From: Actinobacteria bacterium UBA7398
Lineage (GTDB): Bacteria > Actinomycetota > Actinomycetes > Nanopelagicales > Nanopelagicaceae
DNA length: 31,134 bases
Direction of reading: 5' to 3'
Assembly (NCBI GenBank): GCA_002470135.1
Contig: DKNC01000053.1
Span: forward strand, 1-31,134
Shown here: positions 1 through 8,690 of the stretch, piece by piece
Layout: every line of letters begins with the position of its first letter
Numbering within the stretch: position 1 is the stretch's first letter
Notes under the pieces: model-generated
Told to the model about the DNA's origin: nothing
Database searches by the model: none
The model's input: only the letters and a program-made list of their open reading frames with translations
Position numbers and translations under genes: made by a program

Positions 1-2354
1 TGAGCGCGGTTAAAGGCGTAATCAGAGAACGGAATTAGGGTTTTCCATAGAACATCTATGGCCACGCTGGAAAACTTATTCTTTTGCATGCCCGCTTCAA
101 AGTGAACATACTCTTTATCCAAAATATCTTGATTCTTCTTACCCATAGCTTTTCGTAGCAAATCCGCGCGGCCTAAGGAAAACCCAGCCACTTTTTGCGC
201 AATTGCCATTACTTGTTCCTGATAAACGATCAATCCATAGGTGTCGCCAAGAATTTCTTGTAATGGCTCCGAAAGTTCTGGATGAATCGGATCAGATGGT
301 TTGCGTTTATTCTTGCGATCAGCGTAATCAGTATGAGCATTTACACCCATTGGGCCCGGTCGATAGAGCGCAATTACCGCAGAAATATCCTCAAATGAAT
401 CAGGTGCCATCGAACGAAGCAGTGCCCGAATCGGAGCGCTATCTAATTGGAATACACCTAGCGTGTCACCTCTTGAAAGGAGCTCGTAAGTTTTCTTATC
501 GGTTAATTCAAGCGTAGTTAAATCTACAATTTGATTGGCGTTATTTTTTATATTGGCTAAACAATCATCAATAACAGAAAGGTTTCTCAGCCCGAGAAAG
601 TCTATCTTTAGTAAACCAGTTGCCTCGCATGCACCCATGTCAAATTGAGTAATTATTGCGCCGTCGGCTTCGCGTCTATGAATTGGAATAACATCTAACA
701 ATGGTTCACTACTTAAAATCACGCCAGCAGCGTGCACTCCCCATTGCCGCTTTAATCCCTCAATACCTAATGCGGTATCAACAATTTTCTTGCTATCGAT
801 ATCGGTCTCATAAAGAGTTCTAAATTCACTTGCTTCGTCATAACGATCATCTTTATCATTGAACACGCCACCGAGCGAAATATCTTTACCCATTACCGAT
901 GGCGGTAGCGCTTTAGTCAATCGTTCGCCCAACGCATATGGGTAACCAAGAACTCGCGTTGAATCCTTAATTGCTTGTTTAGATTTAATAGTTCCATATG
1001 TAATTATTTGAGCAACCCGGTCTTCACCGTATTTACCGGTTGCGTATCGAATCATTTCGGCGCGACGGCGTTCGTCAAAATCTAAGTCGATATCTGGCAT
1101 TGAAATACGTTCTGGATTTAAAAAGCGCTCAAAGAGCAAACCATGTTTAATCGGATCTAGTGCCGTAATGCCAAGGGCATAAGAAACAAGTGACCCGGCG
1201 GCAGAGCCTCGGCCAGGTCCTACCCAAATTCCTTGCTTCTTTGCATGTGCCACTAAATCAGAAACAACAAGGAAATAACCTGCAAAACCCATCTTGGTCA
1301 TAACACCAAGTTCATAACTTAATCTTTCAATATAATTTATTGGCACTTCGCCTTTGAATCGCCCTCGTAAGCCTGCTTCAGATTGTTTGATTAACCAAGT
1401 GTCTTCACTTTCACCTTGCGGAACTTCAAATTTTGGCAGCAGATTTTCATTTTCACGCATCGTGATATTGCAACGTTCCGCAATTAAAAGTGTGTTGTCG
1501 CAGCTTTCTGGGAGCTCTTTAAAAATCTCGCGCATTTGGCGCGCGCTCTTCAAATAAAATTCGCCGTTCTCAAATCGGAATCGCTTTGGATCAGCCAAAG
1601 TGGAGCCAGATTGGATGCAGAGCAACGCTTCATGAGCAACTGAGTCTTCGGCGAATGTATAGTGCAAATCATTTGTTGCTAAGAGTGGTAAACCTAATTC
1701 TTTACTTAATTTCAAGAGATCTTCTTTAACTCTTCGTTCTACTTCTATGCCGTGGTCCATAATCTCAACAAAATAATTTCCAGCGCCAAAGATGTCGCGA
1801 AATTCCGCGGCCGCATTTCGAGCTTCGTTATATGCACCCATTCTGATCCGAGTTTGGATTTCACCGCCAGGACATCCAGTCGTCGCAATAATGCCATCAG
1901 AATGCTTTGCTAAAAGTTCGCGATCCATTCTTGGCTTGTAATAAAAACCTTCTAACGAAGCTAACGATGAGAGTCTGAAAAGATTTCCAAGTCCAACATT
2001 ATTTTCCGCAAGCAACGTCATATGGGTATAGGCACCGCCACCGGAAACATCATCTTCACCGCCGTCAGCCCATTTGACGCGCTTCTTATCAAAGCGCGAC
2101 TCGGGAGCAACGTAGGCTTCAATTCCAATGATTGGTTTAATGCCAGCTTTTTTACTCTGCTTATAAAAATCAAATGCACCAAATACATTTCCATGATCAG
2201 TCATTGCGATCGCAGGCATTTCTTGACGCGCAACTTCACTAGTTAAATCCGCTACTCGGGCCGCCCCATCCAGCATCGAATATTCGGTATGTACATGTAA
2301 ATGCACAAAATTCTCCGAATTATCGGGTTTTTTCTGGGAATTATTGGGGGTCAC
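1..2354 (-). CDS. dnaE: DNA polymerase III subunit alpha (replicative DnaE), 3' end outside the window
   Basis: Catalytic subunit of the chromosomal replicase. About 784 of the usual ~1180 residues are present. The start is a GTG at 2354: an in-frame TAG lies about ten codons upstream, no ATG or TTG lies between, and conserved sequence begins at residue 16 (FVHLHVHTEYSMLDGAARV). The N-terminal PHP domain keeps the full metal-binding HLHVH (H18-H22) and the MTDHGN motif, so the PHP proofreading nuclease known from actinobacterial DnaE1 looks intact. Catalytic aspartates sit in MPDIDLDFDERRR (D421, D423) and KIDFLGLRNL (D585). The visible part ends in the conserved SDYAFNRAH stretch, so the tau- and clamp-binding C-terminus is not seen. 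It lies 27 bp downstream of the RluA-type gene on the same strand, with no clear Shine-Dalgarno sequence, so it is probably co-transcribed with the lspA group. Identity is secure. Confidence 0.96.
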   Translation of the reverse strand, partial: MTPNNSQKKPDNSENFVHLHVHTEYSMLDGAARVADLTSEVARQEMPAIAMTDHGNVFGAFDFYKQSKKAGIKPIIGIEAYVAPESRFDKKRVKWADGGEDDVSGGGAYTHMTLLAENNVGLGNLFRLSSLASLEGFYYKPRMDRELLAKHSDGIIATTGCPGGEIQTRIRMGAYNEARNAAAEFRDIFGAGNYFVEIMDHGIEVERRVKEDLLKLSKELGLPLLATNDLHYTFAEDSVAHEALLCIQSGSTLADPKRFRFENGEFYLKSARQMREIFKELPESCDNTLLIAERCNITMRENENLLPKFEVPQGESEDTWLIKQSEAGLRGRFKGEVPINYIERLSYELGVMTKMGFAGYFLVVSDLVAHAKKQGIWVGPGRGSAAGSLVSYALGITALDPIKHGLLFERFLNPERISMPDIDLDFDERRRAEMIRYATGKYGEDRVAQIITYGTIKSKQAIKDSTRVLGYPYALGERLTKALPPSVMGKDISLGGVFNDKDDRYDEASEFRTLYETDIDSKKIVDTALGIEGLKRQWGVHAAGVILSSEPLLDVIPIHRREADGAIITQFDMGACEATGLLKIDFLGLRNLSVIDDCLANIKNNANQIVDLTTLELTDKKTYELLSRGDTLGVFQLDSAPIRALLRSMAPDSFEDISAVIALYRPGPMGVNAHTDYADRKNKRKPSDPIHPELSEPLQEILGDTYGLIVYQEQVMAIAQKVAGFSLGRADLLRKAMGKKNQDILDKEYVHFEAGMQKNKFSSVAIDVLWKTLIPFSDYAFNRA

Positions 2355-2381
2355 GATTGGTGAGAGTACTGCCTTGCGGCG

Positions 2382-3311
2382 CTACTTTTCAGTGAGCAAC
2401 GCCAACGCCTTTGTGAGGTCGCCTGGGTATGGCGCTGTGAAACTCATTCGATCACCAGAGCCCGGGTGGTTAAAAGTAAGTTCCATCGCATGCAGCCATG
2501 GTCGAGTTAGCCCTAGTTTTTCCGCTAAAGCTGGGTCAGCGCCATAAGTTAAATCGCCAACAAGCGGATGTCGAAGCGCGGCAAAGTGAACTCTAATTTG
2601 ATGGGTACGCCCAGTTTCTAATTCCACTTTTAAAAGAGTCGCGGCTGGATAATATTCCAAAGCTAAATAATGAGTGATGCTAGGTTTTCCATCAGCTACA
2701 ACTGCAAATCGATAATCTTCTTTTGGATGACGATCTATGGGTGCATCAATAGTGCCTTCAGTTGGATCAATATGCCCTTGCGCCAAAGCATTGTAAATTT
2801 TGCCGACAGTTCGCTCTCTGAACTGATCTTTTAAACTTGTATAAGCAGTTTCAGTTTTAGCGACCACCATTAGCCCGGTTGTTCCAACATCTAATCGATG
2901 CACAATTCCTTGTCGTTCAGCAGCGCCGCTGGTTGATACTGAATATCCCGCCGCAATTAAGCCGCCAATAACGGTTACACCACTCCAACCAGGGCTTGGA
3001 TGTGATGCACAGCCAACCGGTTTGTTAACCACAATTACTTGGTCATCATCATAAATAACTTCAAGGTTATCAACTGGCGTTGGATTTAATTGCGGCGCGC
3101 TAGCCGGTTCCGGAAAGAGAATTTCGATCTGATCGCCACTTTCGATACGTTCGGATTTCGCAAGCGTTTTTCCGGCTCTGCTAATTTCACCTGCGGTAGC
3201 CAACTCTGCGACAGTTGTGCGAGAGAGGCCGAGCAACCTTGCAAGCGCGGCATCAACTCGCTCACCAGATAACCCATCCGGAATAGTAAAAACTCTTAAC
3301 TCACGAGCCAT
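2382..3311 (-). CDS. RluA-family 23S rRNA pseudouridine synthase (RluD-like)
   Basis: 309 residues. An S4 RNA-binding domain (about residues 14-66) is followed by the RluA-family catalytic domain. The signature HRLDVGTTGLMVV (residues 138-150) carries the catalytic Asp at D141. The family converts uridine to pseudouridine in 23S rRNA; length and S4-catalytic architecture fit RluD best, but the exact target cannot be read from sequence. The ATG at 3311 lies inside the 3' end of lspA (11-bp overlap, different frame), which points to translational coupling. lspA followed by an RluA-type gene is a standard actinobacterial pair. Confidence 0.93.
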   Translation of the reverse strand: MARELRVFTIPDGLSGERVDAALARLLGLSRTTVAELATAGEISRAGKTLAKSERIESGDQIEILFPEPASAPQLNPTPVDNLEVIYDDDQVIVVNKPVGCASHPSPGWSGVTVIGGLIAAGYSVSTSGAAERQGIVHRLDVGTTGLMVVAKTETAYTSLKDQFRERTVGKIYNALAQGHIDPTEGTIDAPIDRHPKEDYRFAVVADGKPSITHYLALEYYPAATLLKVELETGRTHQIRVHFAALRHPLVGDLTYGADPALAEKLGLTRPWLHAMELTFNHPGSGDRMSFTAPYPGDLTKALALLTEK

Positions 3312-3804
3312 GACTTCTCACATCGGTAGGTTGTATGTTTTTTATCGCCAGAATGACCACAATCGCAGCTGCGATACAGATTGCAGAATCTGCGACATTG
3401 AAGATCGGCCAGTGCGGTAACTCAATCCAATCGACCACTTCGCCCTTAAATCCACCCGGGGCTTTGGAAATTCGATCCCATAGATTTCCGAAAATCCCAC
3501 CAAGAACTAAGCCAAGAACTAAGCCCCACCAATTTGAAATTACTTTTCTACTGAAATAAATAATAAAAGTGGCCGCACATAACGCAAATGAAGCTAGTGC
3601 GAGGGTTGCGTTTGGCGCCATGCTGAAAGCAGCGCCCGAATTAGTTGTGTAAGTAAGTTGTAAAAAATTTCCAATCAATTTTATTGAATCACGACCGCGT
3701 AAGTATTCAACCGCCCATAACTTAGTTACAAAATCTAGAACAAATACTAAAAAAGCGCATAAGGCTAAAGTTTTACGCGCCCGCTTAACCCGTTCGGCAT
3801 TCAG
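3301..3804 (-). CDS. lspA: Lipoprotein signal peptidase II, apparent CTG start
   Basis: Integral membrane aspartyl protease that cleaves the signal peptide of diacylglyceryl-modified prolipoproteins. Catalytic aspartates are visible in GIFGNLWDRI (D110) and PIFNVADSA (D139), with the conserved TTNSGAAFS segment before them. No ATG, GTG or TTG precedes the first membrane helix; the first TTG (3678) would remove helix 1 and the conserved LDFVTKLW motif (residues 23-30). The open frame runs back to a CTG at 3804 that overlaps the stop of the DksA-like gene as CTGA, mimicking the ATGA overlaps elsewhere in the window. This gives 167 residues, a normal LspA length, beginning with a basic stretch (AERVKRARK). 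A purine-rich AGAAAGAAGAA lies just upstream. A sequencing frameshift is the alternative explanation. Gene identity is firm; the start is inferred. Confidence 0.9.
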   Translation of the reverse strand: MNAERVKRARKTLALCAFLVFVLDFVTKLWAVEYLRGRDSIKLIGNFLQLTYTTNSGAAFSMAPNATLALASFALCAATFIIYFSRKVISNWWGLVLGLVLGGIFGNLWDRISKAPGGFKGEVVDWIELPHWPIFNVADSAICIAAAIVVILAIKNIQPTDVRSHGS

Positions 3805-4619
3805 CGCCGTTCTTCTTTCTGCTTACACGCCATACATAGCGTTGCTCTTGGAAATACTTGAAGCCGGGCTTTGCCGATTGGGCTAGAGCAATCTTCGCAA
3901 CGTCCATAAGTCTTAGTATCAATTCTTTCTAGAGCGCGCTCAGTTTGGGTCACCATATCGCGAGCGTTATAGACCAACGACATTTCATGTTCACGTTCAA
4001 AAGTTTTAGTTCCGGCATCCGCTTGATCATCGCCAGCGCCAACACCAGATGCCTTAATCAAATCATCCATTTCAGATTCCGCGGCTTGTAGTTCTTTCTT
4101 TAACCGAACCAAATCTTTAGCTAACTCAGATCGCATTGCTTTCATCTCAGTCGCTGTCCACCCATCTTCGCCCTCTTTTACAACAAGTGGCGCTGGTGCA
4201 GATTTGATTGGTTTTAATTGTGGTGCTTTTTTCCCAGTTTTTATCGGACGCACCGGCGGTGGTAAAACTAATCTGCGTTCGGCAACTATTGCGGTCTCTA
4301 ACAGCTCTGGTTCAGGTTTATAAACTGAGATTGTGGTTGCGCCACCTTTTGCTGTGCTTGAAGTTAGGGCAGTTTTCATCGGCCCTTTAATATTTGGTTT
4401 TACCGGAATCTTTTTTACTTCTAGTGGCTTCTTAGCCGCCGCTTTTTTGACCGGAGTTTTTTTCGCTGGAGTTTTTTTAACCGGAGCTTTCTTAGCCTTT
4501 ACCGGAGCTTTCTTTTTTCCCAAAAATCGGCTCAATACACCGGATTTTTTGGCAGATTTTTTGGCGCTTTTCTTCGCGGCCTTTGCTATTGGCTTCTTTG
4601 AATTCTTTTTTGTGGGCAC
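3801..4619 (-). CDS. DksA/TraR-family C4 zinc-finger protein with Lys/Ala-rich N-terminal tail
   Basis: The C-terminal ~110 residues have a DksA-like plan: two helices (KAMRSELAKDLVRLKKELQ and NARDMVTQTERALERID) and a four-cysteine zinc finger, CEDC then CMAC about 21 residues later. The family binds the secondary channel of RNA polymerase; whether this protein acts with ppGpp is unknown, because the DxxDxA tip is not clearly kept (DDQADAG is the nearest). The N-terminal part is low complexity, with repeated AKKS, APVKK and TPVKK units like a histone-H1 tail, and could bind nucleic acid. The start is uncertain: a GTG at 4619 begins directly before the basic tail, while an ATG at 4694 would add 25 hydrophobic residues and crowd the divergent ileS promoter. 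I chose the GTG. Neither start has a good ribosome binding site. Confidence 0.85.
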   Translation of the reverse strand: MPTKKNSKKPIAKAAKKSAKKSAKKSGVLSRFLGKKKAPVKAKKAPVKKTPAKKTPVKKAAAKKPLEVKKIPVKPNIKGPMKTALTSSTAKGGATTISVYKPEPELLETAIVAERRLVLPPPVRPIKTGKKAPQLKPIKSAPAPLVVKEGEDGWTATEMKAMRSELAKDLVRLKKELQAAESEMDDLIKASGVGAGDDQADAGTKTFEREHEMSLVYNARDMVTQTERALERIDTKTYGRCEDCSSPIGKARLQVFPRATLCMACKQKEERR

Positions 4620-4745
4620 AGCGCCGAAGGCTATGGCTTCTCGACTAGAAAAGCCACTCAGCCACACGATGCCTGCTAAACCGAGCACAATCATTGTTTT
4701 GCAAAGGTAGAATCCAACTCTTAATTCCGGAGTGGAGCAACCAGA
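4620..4745. promoter_or_regulatory. Divergent intergenic region between the DksA-like gene and ileS
   Basis: Contains an interrupted hairpin at 4629-4663 (arms GGCT, TGGC, TTCT pairing with AGAA, GCCA, AGCC) that ends nine bases before the chosen GTG of the DksA-like gene. For ileS there is a TAGAAT resembling a -10 element at 4708-4713, with no convincing -35, and a GGAG ribosome binding site at 4734-4737, eight bases before the ileS GTG. No T-box leader could be recognised. The region would be partly coding if the DksA-like gene starts at 4694. Confidence 0.4.
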
Positions 4746-7700
4746 GTGGTCGAGTCAGAGAGCGGGAAATTGAAAAACGAATACCGCAATATCTCGCCAC
4801 AAATTGATCTGCCAAAGACTGAACATGAGATTCTGAATTTTTGGGAAACGCAATCGATTTTTCACGAAAGCGTTAATGCGCGTGCCGGCGCGGAAGCTTG
4901 GACATTTTATGAAGGTCCACCCACTGCAAATGGGTTACCGGGAACGCACCACATTGAGGCCCGAGTTTTTAAAGATGTATTTCCTCGTTTTCAAACCATG
5001 AAAGGAAAACATGTTATTCGAAAAGCTGGTTGGGATTGTCATGGGCTCCCGGTCGAGATTGCCGTAGAAAAGGAACTTGGATTTACCGGCAAAGGCGATA
5101 TTGAAAAATTTGGAATTGCGGAATTTAATGACAAGTGTCGCGAATCAGTACAACGACATGTAGGTGCATTTACCGACATGACCGAGCGAATGGGCTTCTG
5201 GGTTGATTTTGATGAAGCTTATTGGACTATGTCTAGCGAATATGTCGAAAGCGTATGGTGGTCGCTTAAGGAAATTTGGCAAAAAGGATTACTTTCACAA
5301 GATCATCGGGTCGCGCCGTATTGTCCTCGATGTGGCACTGGTCTTTCAGATCATGAACTAGCCCAAGGTTATGAAACCGTAACTGACCCATCGGTATATG
5401 TTCGGTTTCCAATAACCTCCGGCAAACTTGCCGAACTTGGGGCTTCACTCTTGGTTTGGACCACAACGCCATGGACTTTGGTATCGAATACTGCGATTGC
5501 GGTCAATCCGAAAGTTACCTATCTCGTGGTGAAAACCAAGAAGCCCGATAGCGAAGAAAATGAAGTCTTAGTGTTGGCGCAAGAACTCGCGCACGTGGTT
5601 GGCGAATTTGAAGTTTTAGCGACTATTGCTGGAAAAGATTTAGAGCGCACCACGTATGAGCGGCCCTTCGATTATGTTGAAATTCCAGATTCGCACTTTG
5701 TAGTTTTAGCGGAATACGTAACCACTGAAGATGGCACCGGATTAGTCCACCAATCCCCGGCTTTTGGCGCTGACGATTTACAGGTTTGTCGCGCCTACGG
5801 ACTACCAGTAGTAAATCCGGTTCTAGCAAATGGAAATTTTGCTGATGAAGTTCCGTTAATTGGCGGAGTTTTTTTCAAAGAGGCAGATAAAATCCTGGTA
5901 AAGGAGCTTAGAAAATCTGGCAAACTTTATAAACACCAGCCCTACGAACACTCTTATCCGCATTGTTGGCGTTGCCATACTGCGTTGATTTATTACGCCC
6001 AGCCTTCTTGGTATATCAAAACGACAAAAATTAAAGCAGCGTTGATAAAAGAGAATCAAAATACCGATTGGCATCCAGAAACCATCAAAACTGGCCGTTA
6101 TGGTGATTGGTTAAACAACAACATTGATTGGGCGGTATCACGAAATCGATATTGGGGTACGCCGTTACCAATATGGCGATGCGCATCTGATCATGAAATT
6201 TGCATCGGTTCACTTAAAGAATTAAGTGGCTTGGTCGGGGATGATGTAACAGCGATAAATCCTCATCGCCCATTTGTAGATGAGATCAAATTCCCGTGTG
6301 CCGAATGTTCTGAAACTATGGTTAGAGTGCCAGAAGTTATTGATTGCTGGTATGACTCTGGCGCTATGCCATTCGCCCAATGGGGATATCCGCATAAACC
6401 AGGTTCGATTGAAAAATTTAATGAGGCCTACCCAGCAGATTTTATTTGCGAAGCAATCGATCAAACCCGCGGTTGGTTCTACACCTTGATGACAATCGGC
6501 ACGCTAGTTTTCGATAAGTCCTCATACAAAACCGTGCTCTGTCTGGGGCATATTCTCGATAAAGATGGCCGCAAAATGAGCAAGCACCTGGGCAATGTTT
6601 TAGAGCCAATGGCGCTAATGGATAAACACGGTGCGGATGCCGTGCGCTGGTACATGCTTGCTGACGGTTCACCTTGGAGTGCGCGCCGCGTTGGGCATAA
6701 CGCGATCTCGGATGTAGTCCGCAAAACTTTGCTTACCTATTGGAATACCGTTTCTTTTCTCTCGCTCTATGCTCGAGCATCTAATTTCAATCCATTAGCT
6801 GCAACAGACCAAGTTGATATTTCGAAGCGACCTTTGATGGATCGCTGGATTGTCTCGGAATTAAATCAATTAATTGGCGGCGTGGATGCTGCGCTTACTA
6901 ATTTTGATTCGCAAGAAGCCGGTGAAATTCTTGCAAAATTTATTGATGATTTATCTAACTGGTATGTACGCCGATCTCGGCGTCGGTTTTGGGATGGCGA
7001 TGTCTCCGCGCTCGCAACGCTCCATGAATGTCTTGAAAAATTAACGCTACTGATGGCACCGCTCGTTCCATTTATAACTGAACATGTTTGGCAAGAATTA
7101 ATCCGTCCAGTATCACCTAGCGCGGTTACTTCAGTGCACTTGGCCGACTTTCCAAAAGTAAATTCAGAACTGATTGATAAAAAACTTTCGCAATCGGTGG
7201 TTTTAACGCGGCGCTTGGTTGAACTCGGTCGCGCATCAAGAGCGGAATCAAAAGTAAAAATTCGTCAACCACTTTCGCGAGCTTTGATCTCGGCTTCTGG
7301 GTGGGTCGGGTTGGACCAACAGCTAAAAGATCAAATCTCAGATGAACTTAACGTATTGAACCTTGATGACATCTCGAGCGCTGGTTCAGATTTAGTAGAT
7401 ATAACCATCAAAGCGAACTTCAAAACTTTGGGATTAACTTTTGGCGCAGATGTCCAGCCAATTTCAAAGAAGATTGCCGAATTGAATCCAATTGAATTGA
7501 CCACCAAGATTCGTAAAACTGGAAAAGCCACAATTCAATATGGTGAAAACAAGAGCGCCGAAATCACCGAGGCTGATTTAATAATTACTGAGACACCCCG
7601 AGAAGGTTGGTCGGTAACTAGCCATAACGGCGAAAGCGTTGCACTCGATCTAACCCTTACCCCTGAATTAATCGCGGCCGGTCAAGTCCGTGAGGTTATT

Positions 7701-7913
7701 CGCGCCGTCCAAGATGAACGGAAGAATGCAGGCTTCGACATCAGCGATCGAATCGCCATGTATTGGAATGCCAACGAATCTATCTGTCAAGCAATTATTA
7801 GCGGTGCCGAATTAATTTCACAAGAAGTTCTCGCTACTTTTATGGAAAGAGATCAAGGGCTAGCGCTTGCTGAAAATGAACTTGGGCTAGCGCTTAAGCT
7901 GATTAAGAATTAA
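4746..7913 (+). CDS. ileS: Isoleucyl-tRNA synthetase with a GTHH variant of the HIGH motif
   Basis: Charges tRNA-Ile with isoleucine in the cytoplasm. 1055 residues, the length and sequence style of the actinobacterial/eukaryote-like IleRS class. The nucleotide-binding motif reads NGLPGTHHIEARVFKD, so the usual HxGH is GTHH (residues 66-69). The second class I motif is GRKMSKHLGN (KMSKH at 610-614). The editing domain lies between them; KAGWDCHGLPVEIAVEKELG is typical of the family. The GTG at 4746 is preceded by GGAG at 4734-4737. It is the only plus-strand gene in the left 30 kb and converges on yggT, their stop codons overlapping. GxHH versions of the motif have been tied in the literature to extreme mupirocin resistance in IleRS2 enzymes; for this protein that is inference. 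Confidence 0.97.
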   Translation: MVESESGKLKNEYRNISPQIDLPKTEHEILNFWETQSIFHESVNARAGAEAWTFYEGPPTANGLPGTHHIEARVFKDVFPRFQTMKGKHVIRKAGWDCHGLPVEIAVEKELGFTGKGDIEKFGIAEFNDKCRESVQRHVGAFTDMTERMGFWVDFDEAYWTMSSEYVESVWWSLKEIWQKGLLSQDHRVAPYCPRCGTGLSDHELAQGYETVTDPSVYVRFPITSGKLAELGASLLVWTTTPWTLVSNTAIAVNPKVTYLVVKTKKPDSEENEVLVLAQELAHVVGEFEVLATIAGKDLERTTYERPFDYVEIPDSHFVVLAEYVTTEDGTGLVHQSPAFGADDLQVCRAYGLPVVNPVLANGNFADEVPLIGGVFFKEADKILVKELRKSGKLYKHQPYEHSYPHCWRCHTALIYYAQPSWYIKTTKIKAALIKENQNTDWHPETIKTGRYGDWLNNNIDWAVSRNRYWGTPLPIWRCASDHEICIGSLKELSGLVGDDVTAINPHRPFVDEIKFPCAECSETMVRVPEVIDCWYDSGAMPFAQWGYPHKPGSIEKFNEAYPADFICEAIDQTRGWFYTLMTIGTLVFDKSSYKTVLCLGHILDKDGRKMSKHLGNVLEPMALMDKHGADAVRWYMLADGSPWSARRVGHNAISDVVRKTLLTYWNTVSFLSLYARASNFNPLAATDQVDISKRPLMDRWIVSELNQLIGGVDAALTNFDSQEAGEILAKFIDDLSNWYVRRSRRRFWDGDVSALATLHECLEKLTLLMAPLVPFITEHVWQELIRPVSPSAVTSVHLADFPKVNSELIDKKLSQSVVLTRRLVELGRASRAESKVKIRQPLSRALISASGWVGLDQQLKDQISDELNVLNLDDISSAGSDLVDITIKANFKTLGLTFGADVQPISKKIAELNPIELTTKIRKTGKATIQYGENKSAEITEADLIITETPREGWSVTSHNGESVALDLTLTPELIAAGQVREVIRAVQDERKNAGFDISDRIAMYWNANESICQAIISGAELISQEVLATFMERDQGLALAENELGLALKLIKN

Positions 7914-8188
7914 TTAATTAATCCGATTAATATTTGAATACCAAAAAATAGCACCACAAATGAAAGATCTAGGCTGACTGCTCCAAGCCGGAGCGGTGGA
8001 ATAAATCTTCGAATAAAAAATAATGGTTTATCAGTTAGCGAGTAAGTTAGCTCTGCAAATGCCAAAATGATTCCGCGAGGGCGCCAATTTCGAGCAAACA
8101 TTCGCGCATAATCAAAAATTAATCGAGCAAACAATACAAACAAATAAAGTTCAAGAACTGTGGCAATCAAGTTGCCAATATTTAACAC
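7910..8188 (-). CDS. YggT-family small membrane protein
   Basis: 92 residues with two hydrophobic segments (about residues 5-25 and 68-90) joined by a basic loop containing NWRPRG and a conserved proline-rich turn (FIRRFIPPLRLGAVSLDLSF), the usual YggT plan. The GTG at 8188 follows the sepF stop by 10 bp. YggT proteins regularly sit next to sepF in Gram-positive dcw clusters; the molecular role is not established, with division or osmotic functions proposed. This is the last gene of the dcw transcript. Its TAA overlaps the ileS TAA from the opposite strand, and there is no hairpin terminator. In many actinobacteria divIVA follows here, but it is absent. Confidence 0.85.
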   Translation of the reverse strand: MLNIGNLIATVLELYLFVLFARLIFDYARMFARNWRPRGIILAFAELTYSLTDKPLFFIRRFIPPLRLGAVSLDLSFVVLFFGIQILIGLIN

Positions 8189-8198
8189 TTTTTCTAGG

Positions 8199-8678
8199 TC
8201 AGCTTTGGTTAAAGAAACTTGCGTCAGCTGCAGCAGTTTTAATTTCGGTGCTTACCATTACATTCGGTGGTGAAAGTAAAAATACTTTAGGAGTAACTCG
8301 CTCGATTGTTCCAGAATGTCCAAAGACTAGTCCGGAAGCAAAATCTACTAATCGTTTACGTTCGCTCTCTTCCATGTCGCTTAAATTCATAATTACTGGT
8401 GAGCCAGAACGAAAGTGTTCCCCAATAGTTCTTGCTTCGCTGTAAAATCTAGGATGAAGCGTGACAATTCGATCCAAAACTGGAGCAGCTTCGGCTGGAA
8501 TTAGCGCTGGTTGTGCGACTGTGAGTCTTGGTGTAACCGATGGCGCAACGTCACTTGTAGTTCTTGGCAAAATTCTTCGAGGTGCTGGGGTTGGAGTTGG
8601 TGCTAGTTGGGCATCCGAAACTAAATCATCTTCCGTCAAACCCAAATAATTTGTCATTTTTCGAAGCGCATTAACCAT
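8199..8678 (-). CDS. sepF: Cell division protein SepF
   Basis: 159 residues. The N-terminus MVNALRKMTNYLGLTEDD is the membrane-binding amphipathic helix typical of actinobacterial SepF. A Pro/Ala/Thr-rich linker (about 25-60) follows, then the SepF domain (about 68-150) with HPRFYSEARTIGEHFRSG and the MEESERKRLVDFASGLVFG helix. SepF tethers FtsZ filaments to the membrane by binding the FtsZ C-terminal peptide, and takes the place of FtsA, which is not encoded here. It lies 12 bp downstream of yggS. The domain ends VSTEIKTAAADASFFNQS, a usual SepF C-terminus. High certainty. Confidence 0.93.
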   Translation of the reverse strand: MVNALRKMTNYLGLTEDDLVSDAQLAPTPTPAPRRILPRTTSDVAPSVTPRLTVAQPALIPAEAAPVLDRIVTLHPRFYSEARTIGEHFRSGSPVIMNLSDMEESERKRLVDFASGLVFGHSGTIERVTPKVFLLSPPNVMVSTEIKTAAADASFFNQS

Positions 8679-8690
8679 GCCTTAATTTTA

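Noticed and set aside
3301..3678. Short lspA starting at the TTG at 3678
   Set aside because: It would remove the first membrane helix and the conserved LDFVTK motif; the frame continues upstream with family-like sequence to 3804.
4500..4745. A T-box leader for ileS, which some actinobacteria use
   Set aside because: The hairpin at 4629-4663 has no isoleucine AUC specifier in its loop, the TGGN and ACC pattern before the ribosome binding site is poor, and only about 126 bp separate the divergent genes.
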